Below are positions 1-8,243 of a stretch of DNA of 64,000 nucleotides, piece by piece. The translations under genes and the position numbers were made by a program. The first letter of the stretch is position 1. Each line of letters begins with the position of its first letter. The stretch covers positions 186,001-250,000 of the forward strand of contig NZ_JAJADQ010000003.1 of the NCBI RefSeq assembly GCF_020447315.1, in the 5' to 3' direction. The DNA is from Hymenobacter nitidus (GTDB taxonomy: Bacteria; Bacteroidota; Bacteroidia; Cytophagales; Hymenobacteraceae). The notes below the pieces were generated by a model that did not search any database, was not told the DNA's origin, and worked only from the letters and a program-made list of their open reading frames with translations.

Positions 1-2
1 CC

Positions 3-1106
3 CTGCTGAAGCCTCAGTTCGACTTCTACCTGCGCCTGCTCCACAACGCAGAGCTGCGCAGCCAGACCTACTGGAACCACCCCGGGGCCTGCTTTACCGA
101 GCAGCTCGAAAACTTCGGCCTGCCCAATCCGGCCGAGTACGGCTGGAAACGCCCGCCCGGCTTCGACCCCGGCCTGGAGTACAACGCCTGGCTGGAATAC
201 GAGTGGGATACGGTGCTCGAATTCTGTTTGATGATGCTCGAAACCGGCCGCTATGCCGGCCACGACGTGGGCACGTATCTGCCTTTCGTGGAAAGCTGCC
301 TCACGTTTTTCGACCAGCATTACCAGCAGCTGGCCCGGCAGCGCGGGGCCAAGGCCCTGGACGGAGAAGGCCACCTGGTACTCTACCCCGGCTCGGGCGC
401 CGAAACCTACAAGATGGCCTATAACTCGACGGCTACCATCAGCGGCCTGCGCACCGTGCTGACCCGTCTGCTGGCCCTGCCAGCATGTTACGGCACGGCT
501 GAGCAGCGGAAAGGCTGGGCCGGTATGCTCAGCCGGATTCCCGCCATCAGCTTCCGGGAAGTCAACGGGCACCGGCTGATTGCTCCGGCCAAATCCTGGG
601 AGCGGGTCAACAACGTGGAAAGCCCCCAGCTCTACCCCGTGTTTCCCTGGGCCGAGTACGGCATCGGCCGGCCCGACCTGGAAACGGCCCTTAACACCTA
701 CCTGCACGACCCGGACGTGCAGAAATTCCGCTCCCACATCGGCTGGAAGCAGCACAACATCTTCGCCGCCCGCCTGGGCCTGACCGACGAAGCCGCCGCC
801 CTGACCCTGCTGAAGCTGCAGGACTCGGGCCGCCGCTTCCCGGCTTTCTGGGGCCCGGGCTACGACTGGGCCCCCGACCACAACTGGGGCGGGGCGGGCA
901 TGATCGGGCTGCAGGAAATGCTGCTGCAAACCGACGACCGGAAAATTTACCTACTCCCAGCCTGGCCCAAAAGCTGGGACGTGCACTTCAAGCTGCACGC
1001 GCCCTACCAGACTACGGTGGAGTGCGTGGTGAAAGACGGGAAAGTGCAGAAGCTTCTCGTCACGCCCGACTCGCGCCGCGTCGATGTGGTGGTAATGCTG
1101 GAATAA
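3..1106 (+). CDS. DUF5703 / GH95-like glycosidase, C-terminal part (5' truncated)
   Basis: The reading frame is already open at the first bases of the window, so this is the last 367 residues of a longer protein. The visible part is the second half of an (alpha/alpha)6 barrel. It is rich in Trp and Tyr (NHPGACFTEQ, GPGYDWAPDHNWGGAGM) and ends in a small beta domain with LLPAWPKSWDVHFKLHAPY, a signature shared by GH95 and the related DUF5703 family. It is therefore probably a secreted exo-glycosidase acting on plant side-chain sugars. Substrate cannot be read from this fragment. It converges on the next gene, with a palindromic repeat between them. Confidence is good for the fold and moderate for the DUF5703 assignment. 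Confidence 0.7.
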   Translation: MLKPQFDFYLRLLHNAELRSQTYWNHPGACFTEQLENFGLPNPAEYGWKRPPGFDPGLEYNAWLEYEWDTVLEFCLMMLETGRYAGHDVGTYLPFVESCLTFFDQHYQQLARQRGAKALDGEGHLVLYPGSGAETYKMAYNSTATISGLRTVLTRLLALPACYGTAEQRKGWAGMLSRIPAISFREVNGHRLIAPAKSWERVNNVESPQLYPVFPWAEYGIGRPDLETALNTYLHDPDVQKFRSHIGWKQHNIFAARLGLTDEAAALTLLKLQDSGRRFPAFWGPGYDWAPDHNWGGAGMIGLQEMLLQTDDRKIYLLPAWPKSWDVHFKLHAPYQTTVECVVKDGKVQKLLVTPDSRRVDVVVMLE

Positions 1107-1130
1107 TAGTGGCTTCGTTGTTTTTCATCT

Positions 1131-1297
1131 GTCATCCCGAAGCAATGAAGTGGAGCGAAGGACCTACCTCACTACCGTTTTACCACCGTGCAAAAGCCCT
1201 TTGCCACCTGGGTGGCAAAGGGCTTTTGCACGGTGAATACTGCTTGTCGCGCAGCAGAACAAGGTCCTTCGCTAAGCGTATCCAGCTGAAGGGTGAC
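1131..1297. repeat. Nested inverted-repeat element with perfect 24-bp hairpin
   Basis: Three nested pairs of arms are visible. The outer pair is imperfect: GTCATCCCGAAGC at 1131-1143 against 1285-1297. The middle pair is perfect: GCGAAGGACCT at 1155-1165 and its complement at 1262-1272. The inner pair is perfect over 24 bp: 1184-1207 and 1212-1235, with the 4-nt loop CTGG. It lies between two convergent genes, so its transcript could end messages from both sides. The outer sequence resembles the GTCATGCTGAGC-type repeats at 9.5 and 22.1 kb. Confidence 0.85.
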
Positions 1298-1312
1298 AGG
1301 CAAAAGACGCCC

Positions 1313-3499
1313 TCAATCCGCGGCCTGATACGACACCACGTACTCTTTGCCCGGCGCCAGCGGCAACTCGTACTGCCCGTTGCCCTTAGCCTGAATCCGG
1401 GTGCCCTTGCAGCTGGGCTTCGACTTGCTGGTGAACCGTAAAACCCCAGTGCCGGCGGCGCCTTTTACCTTGAGTTGCCGGGCCGTGGCGCGCACCGTAA
1501 TGTCGCCCTGGGGCGTGGGCACGGTGCCTTCCATCCACTCTAAGCCGCCCAGGCTGGGCACGATTTCGTAGGTGGTGTAGCCGGCCGAAAGCGGCTTGAC
1601 GCCCAGGTAATACTTGCCCAGCAGGTAGATCGGGCTGGCGCCCCAGGCATGGCAGAGGCTCTTACCGAAGGGCCGGCCGTACATGGCCAGGTGCTCGGGG
1701 CCCTTTTTCGAGGGGTCATACTCCTCCCAGAACGAGGTGGCGCCCAACTCGAGCATGCCGCCCCAGTAGCTTTTCATTTCCTTCAGCACGTAGGGCTGCT
1801 CGCCCAGGGCACAGAGGGCTTCGAGCTCGTAGAAGCGCATGTAGGGCGTCGTGATTTTGGGCACCTGCGAGTTCAGCAGTACCGACTGCTTGACCTGCTG
1901 CTGTTGCGCGGGCGTGAGGTAGCCAAAGAAGATGCTGAACATGTTGGCGTAGCGCGTCACGTGCTCGGTCGGTTGCCCGTTCACGCGGCTGTGCACCAAG
2001 GCGCCTTTTTCGGCATTCCAGTACGTAGCAAAGATTTTCGCCTTGAGGTCGGCAGCCAGCTGCTGGTACTTACGAGCCCCGGCCTGGTCGTTTACCAGAT
2101 TGGCGCACAGGGCCATGCTTTCCAGGCTGCGGCACAAGAGCAGCTGCTCGAAGCTGACTTCGCCCTTTTTGCTCAGCCCGTCGGCCCAGTCGATGAACAC
2201 CCAGTCGCCGGCCAGTCCTTCCATGTAGCCATCCTGATTGCGCCGGCTCAGACAGTAGTCCATCAGGCTCTGCATGCGCGGGTAGAGCTGCTGCACCACG
2301 GTTTTGTCGCCGGTGTACTGGTAGGCGTCGTAGATGCCGATAAACCAGTAGAAGGTATAGTCCATGATGGTGTTCACATGGCTCGTTACCGGGTCTTTGC
2401 CGCGCAACGCGAAGGTGGTGCGGTTTACCGTAGGCGTGTCGAAGTACAGATAGTAATTCATCAGGTAGCTCTGGTAGGCGTCGCCCGACCACACCCACCG
2501 GTCCCGCTTGATGCCGTCGATGAAGAACTCCCGGGTGGTCAGGTCCATGGTGTAGGCGGCCACGTCCCAGATTTTGTTCAGCTGCGCGTCCGAGCTGCGA
2601 AACCGGCCCCGCTGGGTTACGGGCGCATATTCGTAGAGCATCGACACCGAATCCAGCGTGACGCCCTGCTCAGGCCGGATATTCACGTAGCGAAATGCCT
2701 TGGATAAAGTGGTGAGCTTATCGGCTTTCTGGGGCTGGTTAATCTCCAGACGCTCCAGGGTTTCGCAGCCCTCCACGCTCAGCGCCTCCTCCCTGGACTC
2801 GCCGAAGTACAGCGTGGCAGGCCCCTGCCCTTGCAGGCCGTGCAGGCGCACGTAGCCGAAGGTTTCGCGCCCGAAATCTACCAGCAGGCTACCATCCGCG
2901 TTGCGCGTGACCCGAGTGGCCCGCCGTGGCTCGGTTCTGAGCTGAAAGGCTGAGGGCAGGGCCTGCGCGTCGTCGAAGTTCCAGGAGCCGGCCGTCAGCC
3001 ACGTCGTGCCCGACTGGTCCGAGACCTTGCCCGAGGCGTCAATCCACTCCTTGTCCTCGAAAGTGACCAGCCAGCTTCCGTCGGTGCCGATGGTTTTACC
3101 CCGCACAAACACGGCCGGCACGTGCTGCTGGTTATACACCTTGATGTTGAGCCGGTGCTTGCCGGCGGGCACCGTCAGCTGCTCGGGCGCACCAGTCAGG
3201 AGCTTGCCATCGAGCTTGACGTTGTACTGCCCCTCGGCCCGCAGCTCTATCTGCTCGGCTTCTTTCAGGTCGAAATCCTGGTGAAAGTCAACCAGGGCGT
3301 AGTGGCTGTCGAGGCGCCAGAAGGGCGGAAAGAACGAGCCCCGCTCGGTGCGCCGGTTCTGCATCTGGTTGCTGAGCCAGATTTCGTAGTCGCCGGGGTA
3401 CCAGATCCAGGTGGCGCGGCGTTGGGCCCGCACTTCCCCACAAAGTCCCAGCGCCAGGGTCACGACGAAAGCAATTCGGTTTAAGCGGGAGTTTAGCAT
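1313..3499 (-). CDS. GH78-like alpha-L-rhamnosidase
   Basis: Secreted 728-residue protein with a Sec signal peptide (about residues 1-25), N-terminal beta-sandwich domains to about residue 300, an (alpha/alpha)6 catalytic domain (about 300-640) and a C-terminal beta domain. The GH78-type acidic cluster is seen as IDGIKRDRWVWSGD, with Asp328, Asp333 and Asp340. The later GATSFWEEYDP motif fits the region of the general base. It would release terminal alpha-L-rhamnose from pectic oligosaccharides. It is the last gene of the minus-strand block and follows the beta-helix gene by 59 nt. The family is clear at fold level; exact linkage is unknown. Some GH78-fold proteins have other activities. Confidence 0.8.
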   Translation of the reverse strand: MLNSRLNRIAFVVTLALGLCGEVRAQRRATWIWYPGDYEIWLSNQMQNRRTERGSFFPPFWRLDSHYALVDFHQDFDLKEAEQIELRAEGQYNVKLDGKLLTGAPEQLTVPAGKHRLNIKVYNQQHVPAVFVRGKTIGTDGSWLVTFEDKEWIDASGKVSDQSGTTWLTAGSWNFDDAQALPSAFQLRTEPRRATRVTRNADGSLLVDFGRETFGYVRLHGLQGQGPATLYFGESREEALSVEGCETLERLEINQPQKADKLTTLSKAFRYVNIRPEQGVTLDSVSMLYEYAPVTQRGRFRSSDAQLNKIWDVAAYTMDLTTREFFIDGIKRDRWVWSGDAYQSYLMNYYLYFDTPTVNRTTFALRGKDPVTSHVNTIMDYTFYWFIGIYDAYQYTGDKTVVQQLYPRMQSLMDYCLSRRNQDGYMEGLAGDWVFIDWADGLSKKGEVSFEQLLLCRSLESMALCANLVNDQAGARKYQQLAADLKAKIFATYWNAEKGALVHSRVNGQPTEHVTRYANMFSIFFGYLTPAQQQQVKQSVLLNSQVPKITTPYMRFYELEALCALGEQPYVLKEMKSYWGGMLELGATSFWEEYDPSKKGPEHLAMYGRPFGKSLCHAWGASPIYLLGKYYLGVKPLSAGYTTYEIVPSLGGLEWMEGTVPTPQGDITVRATARQLKVKGAAGTGVLRFTSKSKPSCKGTRIQAKGNGQYELPLAPGKEYVVSYQAAD

Positions 3500-3558
3500 C
3501 GGATAAGGTTAGAAAATGACTGGCTGGCAGTTAGGAATGATGGCGTGCAGCAATACTT

Positions 3559-5433
3559 TTACTTGCCGGCGCGCAGGTCCTGGTAGGCAGGCTCCAGACC
3601 AGCGGCCTGCTTGATGGCGTCGCTCACCCTCGGCCCGTTGTTGGTCCAGACGTTGTTCGGCCCGTTGGCATTGGCCAGAAACTTCTCCGTGGGGCACCAG
3701 TTGTCCTGCACCGTAATGCCCGAGGAGCCTTCGTCGAGGTAGAGGTAAAACCAGTGGTCCGGGTCGTGCACGTAGGGCGCGCGGCCGATTTCCTCTACCC
3801 GGTTTTCACTGATGACGGTGCCGGGCTGGGCCGACAGCGTGTAGATGCCGGCCACGTCGTAGGTGTGCTGGGCGTAGTGGTGGATGTAGTTCTGGGTCAC
3901 TCGGTTGCCGTGCATGGCATTGGCCGTTTTGGTCCACCCCCAACCCAGGCTGATGCCGGTGTAGGGCACCTGGGCAATTTCGTTGTGGCGGATGGTGGCC
4001 TGGCGCACGTAGCCGGCCGCAATGCCCACGCAGCCCCAGTCTTCGTTGCCGCAGTCGGTCAGCAGGTTGTTTTCCAGCACCTCGCTGGTGCAGATTTCGC
4101 GCGGGTCGGTGGGGTTGTAGGGCAGGTGGGTTTCGGTACCTTCGTCGGAGAACTTGCCCAGTTGGATGCCGTTGCCGGCAATGTCGCGGAAGGTGCAGCC
4201 CGTTACCGCGTCGTCGTGGGTGCCACTCTGGTAGTCGAGCCCGGCGGAGGCCAGGTGCAGGAAGCGGCAGCGCGTAAAGCCGGTATGATGGGCCCTGCTG
4301 AGCTCTACGGCCGCCGGCGGGCGGCCCAGCCAGGCCTGGTTTTCGAGGTCTTTCTTGTCGGGAGTGCCGGGCGTTTGCAGCGAGTAGGCATCCAGCATAA
4401 ACAGGCCCGCCTGCAGCGGCACGTGGCCCTGCTCGGAGGGCCGCAGCCAGGTGGTATAAGCAAAGGTCAGCCCTTTGAACTGCACATGGCTCACGGGCTG
4501 GTCGAGTGAGCCCGCCACGCGCACCAGGGTTTGGAGGGCAGGCACTATTACTTGCGCAGTGCTCAGGTTTTCGCCCGGGCGCGGCCAGTAGAGAATCTGC
4601 CCGCGCGGGGCGTCGAGAAACCACTCCCCGGGCTGGTCGAGCAGTTCCGCGGCGTTGGTCAGGTAAAAGGCCGAGCTGCCGTTTTTGCCGTCGATAATGG
4701 GCCGGGGCCAGGGGTGCTCAAACTGAATCCGGCTTTCGGGCTCGTGAAACGTGACGCGGGCCTTGTCACCTGTGACTGTCAGCGTGCGGACGCGCAGCAC
4801 GTTCACGGCCCACATCTGATGCAGCACCATTTCCAGCTGGCCTGGCTGCCGCACGGCCCCTACTGCCGCAGCCGGAACCACGGCCTCGCGCTGGTCGGTG
4901 TCCCAGCTCAGCAGGCGCGGCAGGTTGTCGTGGTTGGGCGTGCGGGCCCGCGTGGCTTTGCGGCTATTCACCCAGAGCTGCCGAAAGTTCAGGGCCCGGC
5001 CGGCCACCAGCGGCACTTTGGCCATCCACACCTGCCCCTGCGCGGCAGCAGGCAAGCCGGTAATTTTGCCCGCCACCTTCTGCCAGCCCGCCACGGGTAC
5101 GCCGCCGCTCAGCACCGGCTGCTCACCGGGTGCGGCTTCAATGGTGGTGGGACTGGCGGCCGTGCCCGAATCTTCGGGCCGGAAAAGCCAGGGCTCGTGC
5201 AGCCGGTACTGGCCGCCGCGCAGCCAGATGCGTACGCCGCTCTGCACGGAGGCATCGTGCAAGCGGCGCAGATTACGCGCCGTGCGCAGGGCCATATTCA
5301 GCGTGGCCAGTGGCTTTTCCTTCGTGCCGGGGTTGCGGTCCGAGCCTGTGGGGGCCACCCAGATATCGGCGGCATGGGCTACTGAGGTCAGCAGTGTAAG
5401 CGCGAGTAGGGCGTAGATGAATCGTTTGCTCAT
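3559..5433 (-). CDS. Secreted right-handed beta-helix glycosidase, GH141-like
   Basis: The start was chosen at MSKRFIYALLALTL, which gives a clean Sec signal peptide. The frame is open for a further 29 codons upstream but that stretch looks like intergenic sequence. The mature protein begins DIWVAPTGSDRNPGT, the usual opening of extracellular parallel beta-helix proteins, followed by LRGGQYRL and many Asn-rich turns (NEIAQVPYTGISLGWGW, NYIHHYAQHTYDVAGIY, LDEGSSGITVQDNW). Length (624 residues) and architecture fit GH141, whose characterised RG-II member is an alpha-L-fucosidase, but the family call is from memory of its architecture. Alternatives are other beta-helix hydrolases such as GH120-like enzymes. 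Confidence 0.6.
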   Translation of the reverse strand: MSKRFIYALLALTLLTSVAHAADIWVAPTGSDRNPGTKEKPLATLNMALRTARNLRRLHDASVQSGVRIWLRGGQYRLHEPWLFRPEDSGTAASPTTIEAAPGEQPVLSGGVPVAGWQKVAGKITGLPAAAQGQVWMAKVPLVAGRALNFRQLWVNSRKATRARTPNHDNLPRLLSWDTDQREAVVPAAAVGAVRQPGQLEMVLHQMWAVNVLRVRTLTVTGDKARVTFHEPESRIQFEHPWPRPIIDGKNGSSAFYLTNAAELLDQPGEWFLDAPRGQILYWPRPGENLSTAQVIVPALQTLVRVAGSLDQPVSHVQFKGLTFAYTTWLRPSEQGHVPLQAGLFMLDAYSLQTPGTPDKKDLENQAWLGRPPAAVELSRAHHTGFTRCRFLHLASAGLDYQSGTHDDAVTGCTFRDIAGNGIQLGKFSDEGTETHLPYNPTDPREICTSEVLENNLLTDCGNEDWGCVGIAAGYVRQATIRHNEIAQVPYTGISLGWGWTKTANAMHGNRVTQNYIHHYAQHTYDVAGIYTLSAQPGTVISENRVEEIGRAPYVHDPDHWFYLYLDEGSSGITVQDNWCPTEKFLANANGPNNVWTNNGPRVSDAIKQAAGLEPAYQDLRAGK

Positions 5434-5456
5434 GCTTGTCTGGTGTCCGCGAATCC

Positions 5457-5480
5457 GAAGCATCTCTACTGCTTCATTGC
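5457..5480. repeat. Solo fragment of the GTCATGCTGAGC repeat family
   Basis: These 24 nt match 9541-9564, inside the palindromic element at 9.5 kb, with two mismatches. It sits just upstream of the beta-helix gene start, with no full second arm visible, so it looks like a decayed or partial copy. Confidence 0.55.
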
Positions 5481-5565
5481 TGAGAATTAAGGCCATATCG
5501 ACCAGCGGGAGACATAACATTTTGCTGAGAAAGACGCTCTGGTGGCTATGTCGACCAGTGACACT

Positions 5566-6966
5566 CTAGGGTGTCGCCGCTTTGTTAAACACGGCCTGCA
5601 AAGCCTCGAAGCTCCGGAGGGCAGTAGCGGGCAGCAGCTCACCTTTCGGGCCGAATACCTTCTGTGCTTCTTCCTTTTCCACGGTCACTTTCGACTCGTC
5701 CAGCTTCCCGGCCGCATCCTCGGCCGCTGTCAGGTTCAGGCCCAGGTGTTGGGCCAGAAACCGGTACATGGCCTGACGCTTGGAGGGGCCGTAGTCGTGG
5801 CCTTCGGCGGGCAGATGGGTGTTTTGCACGAGGCTGGTTTTGCCGTAGTAGCCGTAGATTTTCTGCAGGTAGGGGTAGGCTACTTCCGGAGTTTGGGCAG
5901 TCCAGTCCTTGCCATCGGTAATGGCCAGCTGGGGCCGGGGCGCGGCCATGGCGGCCAGCTCGGCGTTGTTGGTGCCGCCCCCGCAGAGGTGCACCGGCAT
6001 GCCGCTTTCGCAGGGGCAGCCCCCGCTGTGGTAAGTCGAGAGCATCACCACCGGCACGCTGACTTTGATCCGGTCGTCGAGGGCGGTGAGCAGCATGGTC
6101 TGGCTGCCCCCGCCCGAGCCCCCGGTGATGGCCACGCGGGTGGGGTCGGCGTTTTTCTGGGTTAGCAGAAAGTCCAGGGCCCGCAGGCCGTTCAGGGCCT
6201 GCACCGTCATGGCCAAGCTGCGGCGGTGGTCTTCGGGCTTGAATTGGAGCAGCGACTCGCCCCAGGCAAACAAATCGTAGCTGTAGACCATAGCGCCCAT
6301 GCGGGCCAGCGTGGCGCAGCGCTTCTGGGCGTCGGCCCGGTAGCGCCCGTCGCCGAAGTGCCCGTCGGGGCTGATGATGACCGGAATTTTGCCTTTAACT
6401 TTCAAAGGCCGGTACAGGGAGCCGGTGACGTATAGGCCGGGCAGGGTCTCGAGGGCCACGTTTTCCACCGAGTAGCCGTCGAACTGCCGCTTGTTGGTAG
6501 TAATGGGCTTGCCAGCGGGCTTGGCGGGCATAGGGGAAAGTCGCAGGGCCGACCACAGACAGCCCCGCAGCTCAGCTTTGCGCTTTTCCCAGCTGGCCGC
6601 ATCGGTGTAGCGCGTGGCCAGCTGGGCCAGCTGGGCGGCGCCTTCCTCGGGCGTTTTGAGGTGGTACTGGAAGGTCTTGAGCTTGTAGGCGTTGGCGCCG
6701 GTTTTGCTGGCCTGAAGATCAAACGGAGCCAGCACGTTGCGTAGCGTCTCGTCCACGTCGGGGCGGTAGCGCCACTCGGCGTAGGTCACCCACTTGTCCT
6801 GTACCATGGCCGCGTCGGGCCTGATTTTCACGCCGTAGCGCTGCTGAATCTGCTCCAGCACCGTGTGCAGCGGCAGGCGGTACTGCTCGTCCGAGGTCTG
6901 GGACCGGACGCTGGTAGCCAGGGTCAACAGGAAGCCAATCGTGAGAAGACAAAGCTTGTTAAGCAT
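5566..6966 (-). CDS. STN-like domain fused to an alpha/beta-hydrolase esterase
   Basis: Sec signal peptide (about 1-22). Residues about 28-98 resemble the secretin/TonB short N-terminal (STN) fold: a VLEQIQQRYGVKI helix, then DETLRNVLAPFDL, then a final strand. From about residue 160 an alpha/beta hydrolase of the acetyl-xylan-esterase/dienelactone-hydrolase type follows. The nucleophile elbow is GGSGGG with Ser284; candidate acid residues are Asp351 or Asp354 (TDGKDW), and His390 is in EGHDYG. A carbohydrate de-acetylase or de-methyl-esterase role is inferred from the PUL context. The STN-like extension is unusual for an esterase and its role is unknown. A start at MLNKLCLL is well supported by the signal peptide. 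Confidence 0.65.
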   Translation of the reverse strand: MLNKLCLLTIGFLLTLATSVRSQTSDEQYRLPLHTVLEQIQQRYGVKIRPDAAMVQDKWVTYAEWRYRPDVDETLRNVLAPFDLQASKTGANAYKLKTFQYHLKTPEEGAAQLAQLATRYTDAASWEKRKAELRGCLWSALRLSPMPAKPAGKPITTNKRQFDGYSVENVALETLPGLYVTGSLYRPLKVKGKIPVIISPDGHFGDGRYRADAQKRCATLARMGAMVYSYDLFAWGESLLQFKPEDHRRSLAMTVQALNGLRALDFLLTQKNADPTRVAITGGSGGGSQTMLLTALDDRIKVSVPVVMLSTYHSGGCPCESGMPVHLCGGGTNNAELAAMAAPRPQLAITDGKDWTAQTPEVAYPYLQKIYGYYGKTSLVQNTHLPAEGHDYGPSKRQAMYRFLAQHLGLNLTAAEDAAGKLDESKVTVEKEEAQKVFGPKGELLPATALRSFEALQAVFNKAATP

Positions 6967-6980
6967 GGAGAAAAGGCGAT

Positions 6981-7073
6981 GTAGAGACGCCTATTTGCGT
7001 CTCAATCGTTGCTGAAGTTGTTCCGGCACGTTGGCAAATCGTTCGACGGCGAGACGCAAGTATGCGTCTCTAC
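6981..7073. repeat. GTAGAGACGC inverted-repeat element, copy 1
   Basis: The left arm at 6981-7003 (GTAGAGACGCCTATTTGCGT plus CTC) and right arm at 7051-7073 are complementary at 21 of 23 positions. The left arm and following AATCGTTGCTGA are identical to the copy at 17697. It lies in the gap between two co-directional genes. Confidence 0.85.
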
Positions 7074-7081
7074 AAGCCGGT

Positions 7082-8212
7082 CTAGTCCTGGGTGATTTCC
7101 GCCGTTTCGCCGGGGGCTTTGTAGCCTTTAACGGCGGGCCATTTGCCGTCCTTGATTTTCACCAGCTTCATCTTTTTCGGGTCCAGCACGGCGTGCTTGA
7201 TGCTCTTGCGGCGCCAGGTATACACGAAATGCACCAGCCCGTCCCGGGTCTGAATCACCGACGGATACGAGTACTGGCTGATGGGCGAGTCTTCCAGAAT
7301 GGCGGCCGCGTACCACTTCTTGCCATCCTTCGACACCGACACGTTCAGCGGGGTGCGCGGGCCTTTAGCTAAGGTGCCGGGCGGCAGCACGTGGTTATAC
7401 ACCAACAACTGGCGGCCGTCCTGCAGGGTCACCGCGTCGGTGCCGGAGTTGTTGCCGGGCAGGGTGGTCTTGGCCAACGGGGTCCAGGTCCGGCCCTGGT
7501 CCGACGACCACGACTCCAGAATGGCCCGGTCGCGGCTGCGGCAGAGCAACTGGAGCTGGCCGTTTTTGTGCTTCAGAATGCTGGGCTGAATGGCGCCCTT
7601 GGTTGCGCCGTTTTCGATGGGGCCAATCATCTTCCACGTCTTGCCATTGTCGGCGGTTTCCTCCAGATGCACGCGCCAGCCCCCGCTGCCCTCGGTGCTG
7701 GTGGGGCTCAGCAGGCGGCCATCGGCGAGTAGCACGGGCTTGTTTTTCACCGGCCCGATGTAGCCCTCGGGCAGGGCTTCGGCCGCCGCCCACGTCAGGC
7801 CGCCGTCGGTGGAGCGGCGCAGGTAGCCTTTCCAGTCGCTGGGCTTGGGGCCGATTTTGTAGAAAAGCATCAGCTCGCCGCCGGGCACCTGGTAGAGCAC
7901 CGGGTTCCAGGCCGGGTAGCGCAGGGTTTCGTTCACCACGCCGTTGGCCACTTCCACCGGGGCCGTCCAGCGGCCGTTTTCCTGCCGGCTGATCCAGATG
8001 CCCACGTCGGGGTTGCGCTCCTTGGTGCCCCCAAACCAGGCCGTGACCAGGCCCCGGGGCGTTTCGGCAATGGTAGCGGCGTGGCTTTCCGGGAAGGGCA
8101 TCTTCTCCAGAATGAACTCGTCGGTGAGAATGCCGTGCTTCCAGGGCTTGGTCTGGGCCGTGGCGCTCAGCAGCAGCAGGCTACCCAGAAGCGTCAGAAC
8201 TGTCTTTTTCAT
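7082..8212 (-). CDS. BNR-repeat exo-sialidase-fold glycosidase
   Basis: A 376-residue secreted protein with signal peptide MKKTVLTLLGSLLLLSATAQ and a six-bladed propeller marked by Asp-box turns: STDGGLTW (about 134-141), ADNGKTW (about 187-193), SSDQGRTW (about 236-243) and SKDGKKW. This is the PF13088-type BNR family, annotated generically as exo-alpha-sialidase. Plant pectin lacks sialic acid, so a related keto-sugar (Kdo or Dha in RG-II) or another exo-glycosidic linkage is a more reasonable target (inference). It follows the GH105 gene by 31 nt and is probably co-transcribed with it. Confidence 0.65.
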   Translation of the reverse strand: MKKTVLTLLGSLLLLSATAQTKPWKHGILTDEFILEKMPFPESHAATIAETPRGLVTAWFGGTKERNPDVGIWISRQENGRWTAPVEVANGVVNETLRYPAWNPVLYQVPGGELMLFYKIGPKPSDWKGYLRRSTDGGLTWAAAEALPEGYIGPVKNKPVLLADGRLLSPTSTEGSGGWRVHLEETADNGKTWKMIGPIENGATKGAIQPSILKHKNGQLQLLCRSRDRAILESWSSDQGRTWTPLAKTTLPGNNSGTDAVTLQDGRQLLVYNHVLPPGTLAKGPRTPLNVSVSKDGKKWYAAAILEDSPISQYSYPSVIQTRDGLVHFVYTWRRKSIKHAVLDPKKMKLVKIKDGKWPAVKGYKAPGETAEITQD

Positions 8213-8243
8213 GCGAAATTGTTACGGTCAGGCCGAAGGCTAT

